The translations under genes and the position numbers were made by a program. Under the pieces are notes generated by a model. That model did not search any database. It was given only the letters and a program-made list of their open reading frames with translations, and had not been told where the DNA came from. Source: Planctomycetota bacterium (GTDB lineage Bacteria; Planctomycetota; JACQVV01; JASMLP01). Taken from it: a stretch of 44,312 nucleotides of DNA. The number at the start of each line of letters is the position of its first letter. Position 1 is the first letter of the stretch. The stretch covers positions 1 to 44,312 of the forward strand of contig JASMLP010000015.1 in NCBI GenBank assembly GCA_030748635.1. The letters are read 5' to 3'. Below are positions 25,260 through 34,069 of the stretch, piece after piece.

Positions 25260-26072
25260 TCATTTCCCTTTGGAAACCGGGGGAGAAAACCACGATTTAC
25301 CGAAAAAAGCCGCCGGATCGATGCGACTGCCCATCTGTCTCCTACGAGAAGAGGTCATGAGCCCGAAACCGGGAAAAACCTCGACGCTTCGCAGGGCAAG
25401 ACGACGCAGGTGTCCCTCAATATTCAGCCGAAACTGGTCAAAATCTTCACCACCTTCCAGCGGAGGGACCTGAAACGGCCCTTCAAAATGAAACACAAAA
25501 TGATTGAAGGGAAGTGGAATCACCGTGCGATCCCAACTCTTGAGAAGAATCTTGTGCTTGGCCCAGCCCCGCTGAATCACAATTCCGCTTCCTGTCTTTC
25601 GAGCCAGATGGACAACTCCCGGCTTGATCTGAAATGCCGGCCCTCGCGGTCCATCCACTGTGATCGCGGTGAGCAATCCTCGACCCGACTCTCGATGTGC
25701 CTCGTAATGCTCCTGAAGTTCCCGAACAGCCGCTCTGCCCCCCCGACTGGAAGACCCGCGTACCGTGCCATATCCCAGCCGATGACTGATTTCGGCGATC
25801 AGGTCACCGTCCCGACTCTGACTGATCAGGATCAAAAATCCGCTTCCCCGATATTCATACGCGGCGATCAGTGCATCTTGGTGGGCGATCGCGGCGAAGA
25901 GGTTCTCCCCTCGACGAAGTGGCTTCCAGAGCGACTCCTCCATTCCGATATAGGTTTTTCGGCTCGTGAGATGGACAAACCCCATATAAGCCCGAAAAAA
26001 CACCGGGGCAGTCGATAACAACAGCCGGAAAAGAAAACCTTTTTTGAAAGAAAGCAAGATGCGACGCATCAC
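25260..26072 (-). CDS. DUF374-family lysophospholipid acyltransferase-like protein
   Basis: A 270-residue protein with the features of the DUF374 group of the lysophospholipid acyltransferase superfamily: AAIAHQDALIAAY in place of the HxxxxD catalytic block (H and D at the expected spacing), ISQSRDGDLIAEISHRLGY, the TVRGSSSRGGRAA segment, and ITVDGPRGP with KPGVVHLARKTG. An N-terminal hydrophobic segment fits membrane attachment. It likely acylates a lipid or lipid-A-like acceptor. The start is at ATG 26072 (an adjacent second ATG is also possible); a TATACT -10-like element lies at 26118-26113. It heads a cluster with the zf-HC2 and repeat-protein genes, 129 bp from the former. Confidence 0.88.
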   Translation of the reverse strand: MMRRILLSFKKGFLFRLLLSTAPVFFRAYMGFVHLTSRKTYIGMEESLWKPLRRGENLFAAIAHQDALIAAYEYRGSGFLILISQSRDGDLIAEISHRLGYGTVRGSSSRGGRAAVRELQEHYEAHRESGRGLLTAITVDGPRGPAFQIKPGVVHLARKTGSGIVIQRGWAKHKILLKSWDRTVIPLPFNHFVFHFEGPFQVPPLEGGEDFDQFRLNIEGHLRRLALRSVEVFPGFGLMTSSRRRQMGSRIDPAAFFGKSWFSPPVSKGK

Positions 26073-26191
26073 GAACTCTCTCAGAAAACGAAACAGATAA
26101 AATCCCCTGGGCAGTATACAGGCTTCGCCCCACCGATCCTCTGCTCAGAAAGACTCCGCTTCCCTCCCTGTCGGGAAGAATCGGTGTGAAG

Positions 26192-26197
26192 TATCAT
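26192..26197 (+). promoter_or_regulatory. -10 element of the PhaR-like gene (leaderless)
   Basis: TATCAT ends 7 nt before the GTG start at 26205. A weak -35 (TGTCGG, 26169-26174) lies 17 bp upstream. No ribosome-binding site is present. Confidence 0.42.
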
Positions 26198-26204
26198 AAA
26201 GCTT

Positions 26205-26747
26205 GTGCGTACCATCCGTCGCTACACCAATCGCAAACTGTACGACCTCTCCGAAAAAAGGTATGTGACTCTGCGGGAAATCGCTCGTTTCGTTCGCGCA
26301 GGTCAGGAGGTCACGGTCGAGGATAATGAAACCGGCGAAGACATCACTTCACTCACGCTCTGCCAGGTAATCTATGAGGAAACGCGCCTTCGCCGCGCCC
26401 TTTTCCCTTCGCGTCTCCTGCATCGCCTTCTCGCCCGCCCCGGAAGCGAGATCGCGGGAACTCTTCGACGTTTCCTCCCATCCCGCAAACTCTCACGAGC
26501 CATCAAAAACGTGACGAGCAAGCTAACCCTTGAACTGATCGAGAAAGGGACGATTTCTCCCGGAGATCGGGTCCAAGTGGAAACCCAGTTGCGCCGTCGA
26601 GCTCACGCAGCTCGACAAAAAGCTCGCCTCCATTTCGAACAAGAACTGATCGATCGCCTCGAGGAGATCGAGATCCGACCGGATGAGCGTCCCGATGCTG
26701 TCGGACACCGGATCGAGCAGTCGATCCTGCAAGAAGAGACAGAGTAA
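26205..26747 (+). CDS. PHA/PHB-accumulation regulator-like DNA-binding protein
   Basis: The first 60 residues match the PhaR N-terminal DNA-binding domain: a start like RTIRRYTNRKLYDLSEKRYV, TLREIARFVRAGQEVTVED, TGEDITSLTLCQVIYEE. In PhaR this domain binds both DNA and polyhydroxyalkanoate. The remaining 120 residues are basic helices with no accessory PHB domain I recognise, ending in an acidic coiled-coil tail. Start GTG 26205 is the first start after an in-frame stop and has a -10 hexamer 7 nt upstream instead of a ribosome site. No PHA synthase or phasin gene is in the window, so the target is unknown. Confidence 0.87.
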   Translation: MRTIRRYTNRKLYDLSEKRYVTLREIARFVRAGQEVTVEDNETGEDITSLTLCQVIYEETRLRRALFPSRLLHRLLARPGSEIAGTLRRFLPSRKLSRAIKNVTSKLTLELIEKGTISPGDRVQVETQLRRRAHAARQKARLHFEQELIDRLEEIEIRPDERPDAVGHRIEQSILQEETE

Positions 26748-26756
26748 GATCCAGGA

Positions 26757-29174
26757 TCAATCGGCCTCTTGGAGACGATAATTCTCGAGAATCCTAGGCG
26801 AGAGAATATCCGGAGTGATGATTTCATCTCCCAGAGCGACGATTCTCTTCACCTCGTTTTCCATCTCCCGGATATTCCCCGGCCAATCGTGAGCGAAAAG
26901 GGCTGCCCGCGTTTCGGCCGCAAGCTCACGACTCCCGACCCCGAGTTCCCCGACCGTTTTCTCGAGGAAAAATTCTAGCAAGAGCGGGATATCTCCATCC
27001 CGCTCCCGCAACGGAGGCAACACCACATTGACCACATTGAGTCGATAGTAAAGATCTTCCCGAAATGCCCCTTCTCCCATCGCCTTCTTGAGATCGCGAT
27101 TGGTGGCGCTGAGGACACGCACATTGACATGACGAACTCCCTTTCCTCCCACGGGACGGATTTCGCCTTCCTGAAGAGCACGCAACAATTTCTTTTGCAT
27201 ACCCAGACTCATGTCACCCACCTCATCCAGGAAAAGCGTTCCACCGTCCGCGACCTCGAAGAGACCCTTCTTGTCCTGCCCGGCTCCGGTAAAGGCGCCC
27301 TTCATGTACCCGAACAGTTCGCTTTCCAGAAGAGTTTCTGTCACTGCAGCGCAGTTCTCGCTGACATAGGATTTTTTCTTCCGAGGGCCGAGCCGATGAA
27401 TCGCGCGGGCCACGAGTTCCTTTCCCGTACCACTCTCTCCCTGAATCAAAACCGGAACCTCGCTATCCACCACCTTATCCAGAATCTCCAGAAGAGAAAT
27501 CATGGCCGGACTCTCCCCGATGATCTCATCGTAAGAGTATTTGAGCCTTCCACGCATCGAAGGAAGCGCCGCCTCGGGTTCCAGAGGAGCCGCCCGTTCC
27601 GAAACCTTTGCATCGGGCGCTTTCTGCCACGCCCCCTCCGCTCCCGGCGAGGCGATCGCAAACGCCAGTGAAGACACCAGAGCGGTCAGGTAGAGGCGAA
27701 TCGGCCGCACCTCCTCTGAGACATCGATCCCCGCCAGGTACACCACCCCCTGGAGCTGCCCACAAGACACAAGCGGTATCGCTAGCGAAGAAGGTTCACC
27801 CTCGGCTCCAACGATCCACGGAGTTCCCGATCGCCTCGCATCGTCGCGGAGAAGTCCGGGGGGAGCCTCCAGCATCTCCGCCTCGACCACCTCTCCGGAC
27901 CTCGAAAGACCCAGAACTCCCTCTAAACTTCGAGAATCATGCCCCTTCCAGAGGGAAACTTCCTGAACGTCCAACAACCCCTTGAGCTGGCGAAGAACCC
28001 CTTCGTAATCTCCCCTGAAGGCGCAAGACTGGCATTCCATCCAACCCGAAACACGTTCACGAATCTGCACATCAGACCCATGGAACAGTGAGTCGACCGT
28101 CTCCTGAATCCCCAACTCTTCACTGACAAGCCCCTCTCCCGACAGCAACGAAACTCCTCCGCCTTCCTGTCGGGCTTGCTCCCGTCTCGATCGAGCTGCT
28201 CGCATCAGATCCCATCCCGAATCGCCATCCTCCGGACAGATCGCGCCACCAAACGAAACGGAAACTCCACCCCCTCCATCCAGAGGCTCTAATTGTCCTA
28301 AAACCTGTGCCATCCGCTCTGAAAAAGACTCCGCACCTTTCCTGTCAGTCGCCGGCAAGAGAACGGAGAACTCTTCACCAGTCATTCGGGCGCAGAGGTC
28401 CACATCTCGGCTATTCGAAACAAGCGCTTTTCCGACTTCAATCCAAAAAGAACGATTCAAGTTCGATTCAGATCTCGAGCCGGATTCTGTCCCCTCATCA
28501 ATCCTCAGGAGTAACAACGCAAATGGAACCCGCGGAGAAACATTCGCACGAATCTCCTCTTCGAGCCTTGTCCACAACTCTGTGGGGCCGGCCATCGAAA
28601 CCTTCGACCCCAAAACTTCCCGACCGTGACTTTGCTCTCTTCGTATCGCCGAAGCGGCCATTTCAGCCAGGAGCTCCAGAGGAGCGAAGGACTCCTCCTC
28701 CGGGTCCCCCAGATCGAACTCGAGGACCAGTGCTCCCACCGCGACCTTCGCATCCACAACATGGAGTCGCCTCCGTTCCGATTCGACCTCCTTCTCGACA
28801 TGAAGAGAAATCGAAAGCGGGATCCCCACAACGGCCTCCACCGAACCGATATCCGAAGCGAGTGAATCCAAAGCTTCCCCGGAAGCCTCGATGCGTTTCC
28901 CTTCTTCGAGAATCTCACCGATCACGGAACGGGCCAGAGGAGTGACCGAATCCAGCCGATTTCCATCGTCATCGATTCCGAAGCCCATCCCCGGCGTGGC
29001 TCCTTGACCTCCCTGCTGAACAAACCCTCGGCATGCTCCCGAAAGAGCCATTGCGGCCTCCAGGACCGTTTCGAGACGATCTTCGACCCGTAGATGGGGG
29101 ATCGACAGACGGGCAGCAACCGGGCGCAAAATCGCCCAGACACCGGAACCGTCAGATGTATTTGAACTGCTCAT
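26757..29174 (-). CDS. Sigma-54-dependent AAA+ activator with GAF, degenerate GGDEF and GAF domains, no DNA-binding domain
   Basis: The 805-residue protein contains a GAF-like region (about 30-180), a GGDEF-like domain (about 200-345) whose signature is degenerate (TGEEF at 265-269), a second GAF-like domain (about 375-510), and an AAA+ domain (about 545-795). The AAA+ part has Walker A GESGTGKE (579-586), the sigma-54-contacting GAFTGA (626-631) and Walker B GGTLFLDE (644-651). The chain ends about ten residues after the AAA+ lid, with no Fis-type helix-turn-helix. It should activate sigma-54 polymerase (RpoN is encoded at 1453-2883) without sequence-specific DNA binding. It may respond to a ligand of the GAF domains or to c-di-GMP; the latter is a guess. 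Confidence 0.93.
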   Translation of the reverse strand: MSSSNTSDGSGVWAILRPVAARLSIPHLRVEDRLETVLEAAMALSGACRGFVQQGGQGATPGMGFGIDDDGNRLDSVTPLARSVIGEILEEGKRIEASGEALDSLASDIGSVEAVVGIPLSISLHVEKEVESERRRLHVVDAKVAVGALVLEFDLGDPEEESFAPLELLAEMAASAIRREQSHGREVLGSKVSMAGPTELWTRLEEEIRANVSPRVPFALLLLRIDEGTESGSRSESNLNRSFWIEVGKALVSNSRDVDLCARMTGEEFSVLLPATDRKGAESFSERMAQVLGQLEPLDGGGGVSVSFGGAICPEDGDSGWDLMRAARSRREQARQEGGGVSLLSGEGLVSEELGIQETVDSLFHGSDVQIRERVSGWMECQSCAFRGDYEGVLRQLKGLLDVQEVSLWKGHDSRSLEGVLGLSRSGEVVEAEMLEAPPGLLRDDARRSGTPWIVGAEGEPSSLAIPLVSCGQLQGVVYLAGIDVSEEVRPIRLYLTALVSSLAFAIASPGAEGAWQKAPDAKVSERAAPLEPEAALPSMRGRLKYSYDEIIGESPAMISLLEILDKVVDSEVPVLIQGESGTGKELVARAIHRLGPRKKKSYVSENCAAVTETLLESELFGYMKGAFTGAGQDKKGLFEVADGGTLFLDEVGDMSLGMQKKLLRALQEGEIRPVGGKGVRHVNVRVLSATNRDLKKAMGEGAFREDLYYRLNVVNVVLPPLRERDGDIPLLLEFFLEKTVGELGVGSRELAAETRAALFAHDWPGNIREMENEVKRIVALGDEIITPDILSPRILENYRLQEAD

Positions 29175-29228
29175 GATCCCCCGTCAGCCTCCACTTCCGG
29201 AATCCTGACCGGACAGTAAAGGCGGCAC

Positions 29229-29257
29229 ATTATGGGAGGCCTCCCTCTCACCGTCAA
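29229..29257 (-). promoter_or_regulatory. Promoter of the sigma-54 activator gene
   Basis: On the minus strand: TTGACG (29257-29252), exactly 17 bp, CATAAT (29234-29229). The predicted leader is about 48 nt long. The -35 contains the TGA stop (29256-29254) of the upstream GT4 gene. Confidence 0.68.
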
Positions 29258-30348
29258 TGTTGACACCGACCTCGAGAACCGTCTTTCAAAACCTCGTCAT
29301 AAAGCGCGAGGTGACGATCCACCACCCATTCAGGTCGAAACCCCTCTACAACCCGGCGCCGACCCGCTTGCCCCATCGATCTCTGAAGCTCTCGATCCGT
29401 GAGCACGATGGCCAGCGCACGGGCCAGGCTGGACGGATCTCCTGGAGGAACCAGAATTCCGGTCTCTCCATCCACAACCACCTCGGGGGTCCCTCCCACC
29501 GCAGTGGCCACCACCGGTCGAGCCGACGACATCGCCTCCAGAACCACGTTCGGCATCCCTTCCCAGAGAGAAGGAAGACAGAGCAGATGAGCCTCTCGAT
29601 ATTCTTTCCCGATTTCGGACTGAAACGACTGGATCTCCAGCACATCCTCCAACCCCCACCGAACTCTTCGATCAAGCAACTGTTCCCGTAGCGGTCCTTC
29701 CCCAACCAGACGAGCCTCGAACGGGATCTCCCATCGCACCAACTGGGCCAGAGCCCGAAGGAGATCCAGAGGCCTCTTCTGGGCATGAAAACGCCCGACA
29801 AAAAGAATTCGGGGTCGCGACGTTTCCGGCATCGGCGTCGCCTCATACTGGGCAGAATCCACCCCGTTGGCGATCGCCACCATTCTCGACCGGGGAATTC
29901 CGATGCGTTGCGCATGAAAGTGGCCTACCGCCTCACTCACCGCCACATAGCGATGAACAAGCCTTCGAGACAAGGCATCCAGGAGCAGATGCTCTCTCCG
30001 CTCTCGTTCGGCCACGCGCACCGCGCAAATGACCCGAGGCCCTCCTGGCTGAAAAGCTCCCCACCGTCCCAGAAGATTCGCATGAGCCAGGTAGGTATGA
30101 AGAATCTCGGCCTGCCCTTCATCAATCCAGCGGCGCAAACGCCTCCAGCCTTTCCGGGGAGAACGTCGAATATCCAGATCCAGCACCTCCACCCCCGCAT
30201 CGCGTAGCCACGACGCCACCGGACCGGCTCGGTCCAGACAAGCGACCTGAACCCGATGACCACGGTCTCGTACTCCGAGAACGAGTTGAAACAGCGCTTT
30301 TTCTGCTCCACCCACCTCGAGTTCGGTGATCAGATACTGAATATTCAC
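29254..30348 (-). CDS. GT4-family glycosyltransferase
   Basis: A 364-residue GT-B retaining glycosyltransferase: [20 protein letters not shown] at the N-terminus, [20 protein letters not shown] in the middle, VRF-like [10 protein letters not shown], and the E-x7-E donor region [19 protein letters not shown] followed by [15 protein letters not shown]. Start GTG 30348 follows GAGAGG. It is not adjacent to other glycan genes, and it differs in sequence from the GT4 at 3943-5100. It probably adds a sugar to a surface glycan or lipid. A 10-bp palindrome ACTGTACAGT (30412-30421) lies about 65 bp upstream. Confidence 0.9.
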   Translation of the reverse strand: MNIQYLITELEVGGAEKALFQLVLGVRDRGHRVQVACLDRAGPVASWLRDAGVEVLDLDIRRSPRKGWRRLRRWIDEGQAEILHTYLAHANLLGRWGAFQPGGPRVICAVRVAERERREHLLLDALSRRLVHRYVAVSEAVGHFHAQRIGIPRSRMVAIANGVDSAQYEATPMPETSRPRILFVGRFHAQKRPLDLLRALAQLVRWEIPFEARLVGEGPLREQLLDRRVRWGLEDVLEIQSFQSEIGKEYREAHLLCLPSLWEGMPNVVLEAMSSARPVVATAVGGTPEVVVDGETGILVPPGDPSSLARALAIVLTDRELQRSMGQAGRRRVVEGFRPEWVVDRHLALYDEVLKDGSRGRCQH

Positions 30349-30670
30349 CCCAAAACCTCTCGACCCAGTTCTTGCGATCCCAAGTGGTATCTCGTAAAAG
30401 AACTGAAAACAACTGTACAGTGATATCGGATGGACTTTTTCATTAAGCTATCGTCTTGATACCTACATTCCGGGAGCAAGCGACACTTTTTTGAAAAAAG
30501 TCGAACCTCCCACACTTCCCAAACGTCAAGAAGACAGAATACCGGTCACCCCAGATCGGCCCATCCGCCTGCACTTTACGAGTCGCCCACGAATCGGAAC
30601 CCCGCTCGACAAAAAACCGAAGGGGAATCCTTTCTGAAACCGCGCCCTTTTCTTCGCCACGAGATTGATC
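30349..30670. other. Divergent intergenic region
   Basis: These 322 bp lie between a leftward GT4 gene and a rightward prenyltransferase-repeat gene and must carry both promoters. I could not define a clear -35/-10 pair. Visible features are the palindrome ACTGTACAGT (30412-30421) and the symmetric run ACTTTTTTgAAAAAAGT (30485-30501), which could be a weak terminator or bent DNA. No coding potential was found. Confidence 0.4.
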
Positions 30671-31825
30671 ATGCATACCATCAAATCGATACCCATTCTT
30701 CTGATTTTACTCCTCCTACTACCCAACGGATTTGCCGACGAAACCAAATCTTCGGATATCGACCCGCAAATCAAGAAGAAGGTCAAGAAAAGCGTCGACC
30801 ACGGCCTTTTATTTCTGCGCTCTACCCAGACCCCCGAAGGGCACTGGGGCCACCCTGGCATCACGGCTCTTGCCGCCATCGCCTTCATGAAAAGCCCGCG
30901 CAAATATAGCGATGAAGACGGTCCCTTCGTCCGACGTCCCATCGAGTTTCTCCTTTCGATCCAGAAAGAGGACGGCGGGGTCTACAAGAAAACACTTCCC
31001 AACTACAACACGTCTGTCGCTCTTCTTGCCTTCCTGGAAGCCAAGAAAGTCTTCAAAAATCCTGAACTCCTGGCTCGGATCGACAAGGCGATTCCCCGGG
31101 CCAAAAAGTTCCTCCGAGGCATCCAGGTGGATGAACAGGAAGGATACACCTCCAAGGACAAATTCTACGGGGGAGTCGGTTACGGCGGCGATCAACGCCC
31201 CGACATGAGCAACATTCAGCTTTCGATCGAAGCGATGCGCAAGGCCGGTGTCCCCGAAGACGATCCTTTTTTCCAGAAAGCCCTCCAGTTTCTCCAACGA
31301 TGCCAGAACCGGAGTGAATCCAACGATCAGAAATGGGCTCGGGGAGGAAGCGAAGACGGAGGATTTGTCTACTACCCCGGCAACAGCCCGGCCGGAAAAG
31401 AGAAGAAGCCGGATGGAACCACAGCGTTCACCAGCTACGGAAGCATGACCTATGCCGGGATCAAAAGTTTCATCTACGCCGGAGTCGATCGGAAAGACCC
31501 GCGAGTGGAAGCCGCGGTGAACTGGATCCGAAAACACTATTCGATCACCGAAAACCCGAACATGGGGGCGCAAGGCCTCTACTACTACTACCACACCTTC
31601 GCCAAAGCCTTGAAGGTGTATGACATCGATACGATCACCGACTCGGATGGAAAAACGCACAACTGGCGAAACGAACTCTGCAATCACCTTTTGAGCCTCC
31701 AGGATACCGATGAAAACTCGGACGGGTTCGGCTCCTGGAAAAACGAGAATCCTCGCTGGTGGGAAGGCGATCCCACACTGGCCACGATCTACGCCGTTTT
31801 GGCCCTCAATCATTGCTACGAGTAA
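30671..31825 (+). CDS. Exported prenyltransferase/squalene-oxidase-repeat protein
   Basis: A 384-residue protein with a signal peptide (about 1-23, ending NGFA-DE) and the alpha/alpha-barrel repeats of the terpene cyclase/prenyltransferase fold: GLLFLRSTQTPEGHWG, IEFLLSIQKEDGGVY, the ARGGSEDGGFVYYPG region, SMTYAGIKSFIYAGV, YYYYHTFAKAL and GFGSWKNENPRWWEGDP followed by LATIYAVLALNHCYE. Exported proteins of this type are common in Planctomycetota and do not seem to be terpene cyclases; the true cyclase DxDD motif is not evident. ATG 30671 is preferred to the upstream TTG at 30665. A membrane-protein gene follows and probably overlaps its end. Confidence 0.86.
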   Translation: MHTIKSIPILLILLLLLPNGFADETKSSDIDPQIKKKVKKSVDHGLLFLRSTQTPEGHWGHPGITALAAIAFMKSPRKYSDEDGPFVRRPIEFLLSIQKEDGGVYKKTLPNYNTSVALLAFLEAKKVFKNPELLARIDKAIPRAKKFLRGIQVDEQEGYTSKDKFYGGVGYGGDQRPDMSNIQLSIEAMRKAGVPEDDPFFQKALQFLQRCQNRSESNDQKWARGGSEDGGFVYYPGNSPAGKEKKPDGTTAFTSYGSMTYAGIKSFIYAGVDRKDPRVEAAVNWIRKHYSITENPNMGAQGLYYYYHTFAKALKVYDIDTITDSDGKTHNWRNELCNHLLSLQDTDENSDGFGSWKNENPRWWEGDPTLATIYAVLALNHCYE

Positions 31826-32574
31826 ACCGTAAACCGATTTTGGCCACCCTCCTGGGGGTGGCCGCTTATCTCCTCTTCCTGGAGATCGGTCGTGCCGTCC
31901 TCGCGAGCCAGTTACCTAGCCCATCGAACACGACTTCACTCCCGGAGATTCTGACCCTTCTCTCCATTCCCGTTGTCCTTCTGGTGACCCTGCTCGTAAC
32001 GGTGGCCCTGGGCCCCCTCGATCGGAACAGTCCTCGCAACTACCTCCGGGAGTCTCGGGTCGCTCTTAGCTGCCTGCTCTTGGTATCGTTCGCCCACGGG
32101 ATCCTTCTCCTGCGAGTAGGCGCCGATCGCCCTCCGGTATTTCCGACCACCCTCTTTTTCGTTCTCTCCAGCTTCCCCTACCTGGGTCTCTATCTTTTCG
32201 GAGCCCGAATCTCCCCCCCCGCAGCCTCCGCTGCGGTGTCACTGATCCTCTATTTCGCCGTCTGTTCGAACTTCCTCTGGAGCAATTCCTGGATCGAAGC
32301 CGCCCCCGAGGAAAAACGCCCAGAGCGAATCGAGTGGATCCTTCTGTCCAACCCCATCCTGGTCGCATCCGGAGGACTTCTGGAGGAGGATCTTCTCCGC
32401 CGCTCCTGGACCTATGAGCACTCCGCGATCGGCTCTTTCTATCGCTTCGAATACCCTGACCGACATCGAGCCACTCTTGATTACACTTTGCTGGGAACTC
32501 TCTTGTGGGTCTTCGGGCTGGGCCTGTCTTTTTTCTTTCCCAGGCAAACCCACACGCAAAAGTTCTCGGTCTAG
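31813..32574 (+). CDS. Multi-pass membrane protein of unknown function
   Basis: About 253 residues with some six hydrophobic segments (PILATLLGVAAYLLFLEIG, LSIPVVLLVTLLVTVALG, LSCLLLVSFAHGILLL, FFVLSSFPYLGLYLFG, AVSLILYFAVCSNFLW, and LLGTLLWVFGLGLSFFF at the C-terminus). A polar segment SNPILVASGGLLEED before the last helix resembles parts of ABC-2-type permeases, but the match is too weak for a call. No ATG fits the start. TTG 31813 overlaps the preceding gene by 13 bp; TTG 31840 and GTG 31858 are alternatives, and a GTG at 31759 would overlap by 67 bp. Translational coupling to the prenyltransferase-repeat gene is likely. Confidence 0.65.
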   Translation: MLRVNRKPILATLLGVAAYLLFLEIGRAVLASQLPSPSNTTSLPEILTLLSIPVVLLVTLLVTVALGPLDRNSPRNYLRESRVALSCLLLVSFAHGILLLRVGADRPPVFPTTLFFVLSSFPYLGLYLFGARISPPAASAAVSLILYFAVCSNFLWSNSWIEAAPEEKRPERIEWILLSNPILVASGGLLEEDLLRRSWTYEHSAIGSFYRFEYPDRHRATLDYTLLGTLLWVFGLGLSFFFPRQTHTQKFSV

Positions 32575-32627
32575 CCGCACGATCTCGCTCCTGATCTGAA
32601 AGCGATATCTCCGTTCCGACTTGGGAT

Positions 32628-34055
32628 TTACTCCAGAAAAATCGGCTTGCCCTCTTCCAGTAGGCCGCGAATCCGCTCCCGCGCCTCATCGTCACCCACC
32701 AGTCGGGCCCGAACCTCCTGTTCATCCTGACCCCACCCGGCAGCGATCTCGATCGGAGCGCGAACGGCTCCCTGATCGTTCCGGGGGACATCCAAACCAG
32801 CCGACTCCAGCCAACGAGCAAACAGTTCGACCAGGTCGCGACGAGCGCTCTCCTGGGAATCGTTTCCTTCTCGATTCTTGACCGGGCTGAATTCCAGATT
32901 CCTCTCGACAGTCATCGTCACACTCGAGGAAGCGTGAGGCAAAAGATCGAAAACGAAGCGCTCGAACTTGAGTCCATTAGGCGCCTCAGGTTGCACCATC
33001 TTCCCCGAGGCATCGAGGTGAGGAATCGTTTTCCAGGCGACATGAAAGGGGAGACTCTCCTCCACCCGGGCTCCCCGTTCAACCAGAAACGGACAGGAGA
33101 ACAGGTGGACCGCCATATTCCCGTGCCGGAAACGCAACCGCCCCTCGTCATCGGTCTGGCGACAAAACTTTTCGGGGAGATCGGAATACTCGACCACCGC
33201 AGTCTGCCCGTTCAGCTTGCCGACCACTCCCACTTTTTCATCCGAATCGAATTTCTCCACCACCTTCGAACTCATTTCGGCTCGAGCCTGAAGATGGTGC
33301 CCCAGAAAAACCGGATCTCCGACCCGAATCAAAGGGTTATCAACCTGGAAGTAGAACAACTGATCCACTCCGCGATCCTCCAGCCAGGAAAACCCGCCCG
33401 AACATTTCAACGCTTCGAGGACACCTCCGTGACCATCGGGATTTTCGAAAACCGCGTCTCGTGAGGAGAGAAACATTCGCCCCTTCAAATCCACCGCAGG
33501 AACCGTTCCCTGGCAAAAGAAGAAAATATCCTCCTTGGGCATTCCGAAATAACCCTGCGCTTCGAACGACTGCCGAGTCTCTTCGTCGTTGGCCGGTCCC
33601 GTCATCACCATCCAGGGCAACGATCGCCCCACCCGTTTTCCCAGTGCCAGGATCTTTTCTGCGTGCCACTGAAAAAGGTTTTTGCCGGAAATAGGCCCGA
33701 TCGGGACCAAACCCTTGGGACCGGAAATCCCCAGGCGAGTGGCTTGCCCTCCCGCAACCATCAAAAGCCCCAACCGCCCCGAGGCAATCGCCTCCAGGCC
33801 GATCTCTCGACTGATCTCCGCTCTCTGTTGCTCCTGCATCTCTCGAGGAACTTCGATCGCATCGACCGGTTCGAAACGCAACTCTTCGGCCGTTACTCCG
33901 CTATCCAGATGCATGGCGACCCGCCGCTCGACCGACTCCAGATCGATCCGTTCGAGTTGGGAAACCAATCGGTGCCGCTCCTCGTTATCAAGCCGGGCCA
34001 GATGATCGGCCAGATGCCCTTGACCGACCTCTCTCAAACGCTTTTCGATCGTCAC
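32628..34055 (-). CDS. UDP-sugar (UDP-GlcNAc-type) pyrophosphorylase
   Basis: A 475-residue UDPGP-family nucleotidyltransferase that would form UDP-GlcNAc or UDP-glucose from UTP and a sugar 1-phosphate. The uridine-binding loop LLMVAGGQATRLGISGPKG lies near residue 97, followed by FQWHAEKIL, the FFCQGTVPAVD segment, PDGHGGVLEAL, FYFQVDNPLIRVGDP and the KVVEKFDSDEKVGVV region. This order is typical of the eukaryotic-like UAP1/AGX type rather than bacterial GlmU or GalU. It lies 14 bp downstream of the OmpH-like gene on the same strand and shares its promoter. It may supply the glycosyltransferases of this region. Confidence 0.88.
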   Translation of the reverse strand: MTIEKRLREVGQGHLADHLARLDNEERHRLVSQLERIDLESVERRVAMHLDSGVTAEELRFEPVDAIEVPREMQEQQRAEISREIGLEAIASGRLGLLMVAGGQATRLGISGPKGLVPIGPISGKNLFQWHAEKILALGKRVGRSLPWMVMTGPANDEETRQSFEAQGYFGMPKEDIFFFCQGTVPAVDLKGRMFLSSRDAVFENPDGHGGVLEALKCSGGFSWLEDRGVDQLFYFQVDNPLIRVGDPVFLGHHLQARAEMSSKVVEKFDSDEKVGVVGKLNGQTAVVEYSDLPEKFCRQTDDEGRLRFRHGNMAVHLFSCPFLVERGARVEESLPFHVAWKTIPHLDASGKMVQPEAPNGLKFERFVFDLLPHASSSVTMTVERNLEFSPVKNREGNDSQESARRDLVELFARWLESAGLDVPRNDQGAVRAPIEIAAGWGQDEQEVRARLVGDDEARERIRGLLEEGKPIFLE

Positions 34056-34069
34056 GAATACCGAACCGA

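Noticed and set aside
30809..31813. 334-residue minus-strand ORF
   Set aside because: It is antisense to the prenyltransferase-repeat gene, which has a signal peptide and clear repeats.
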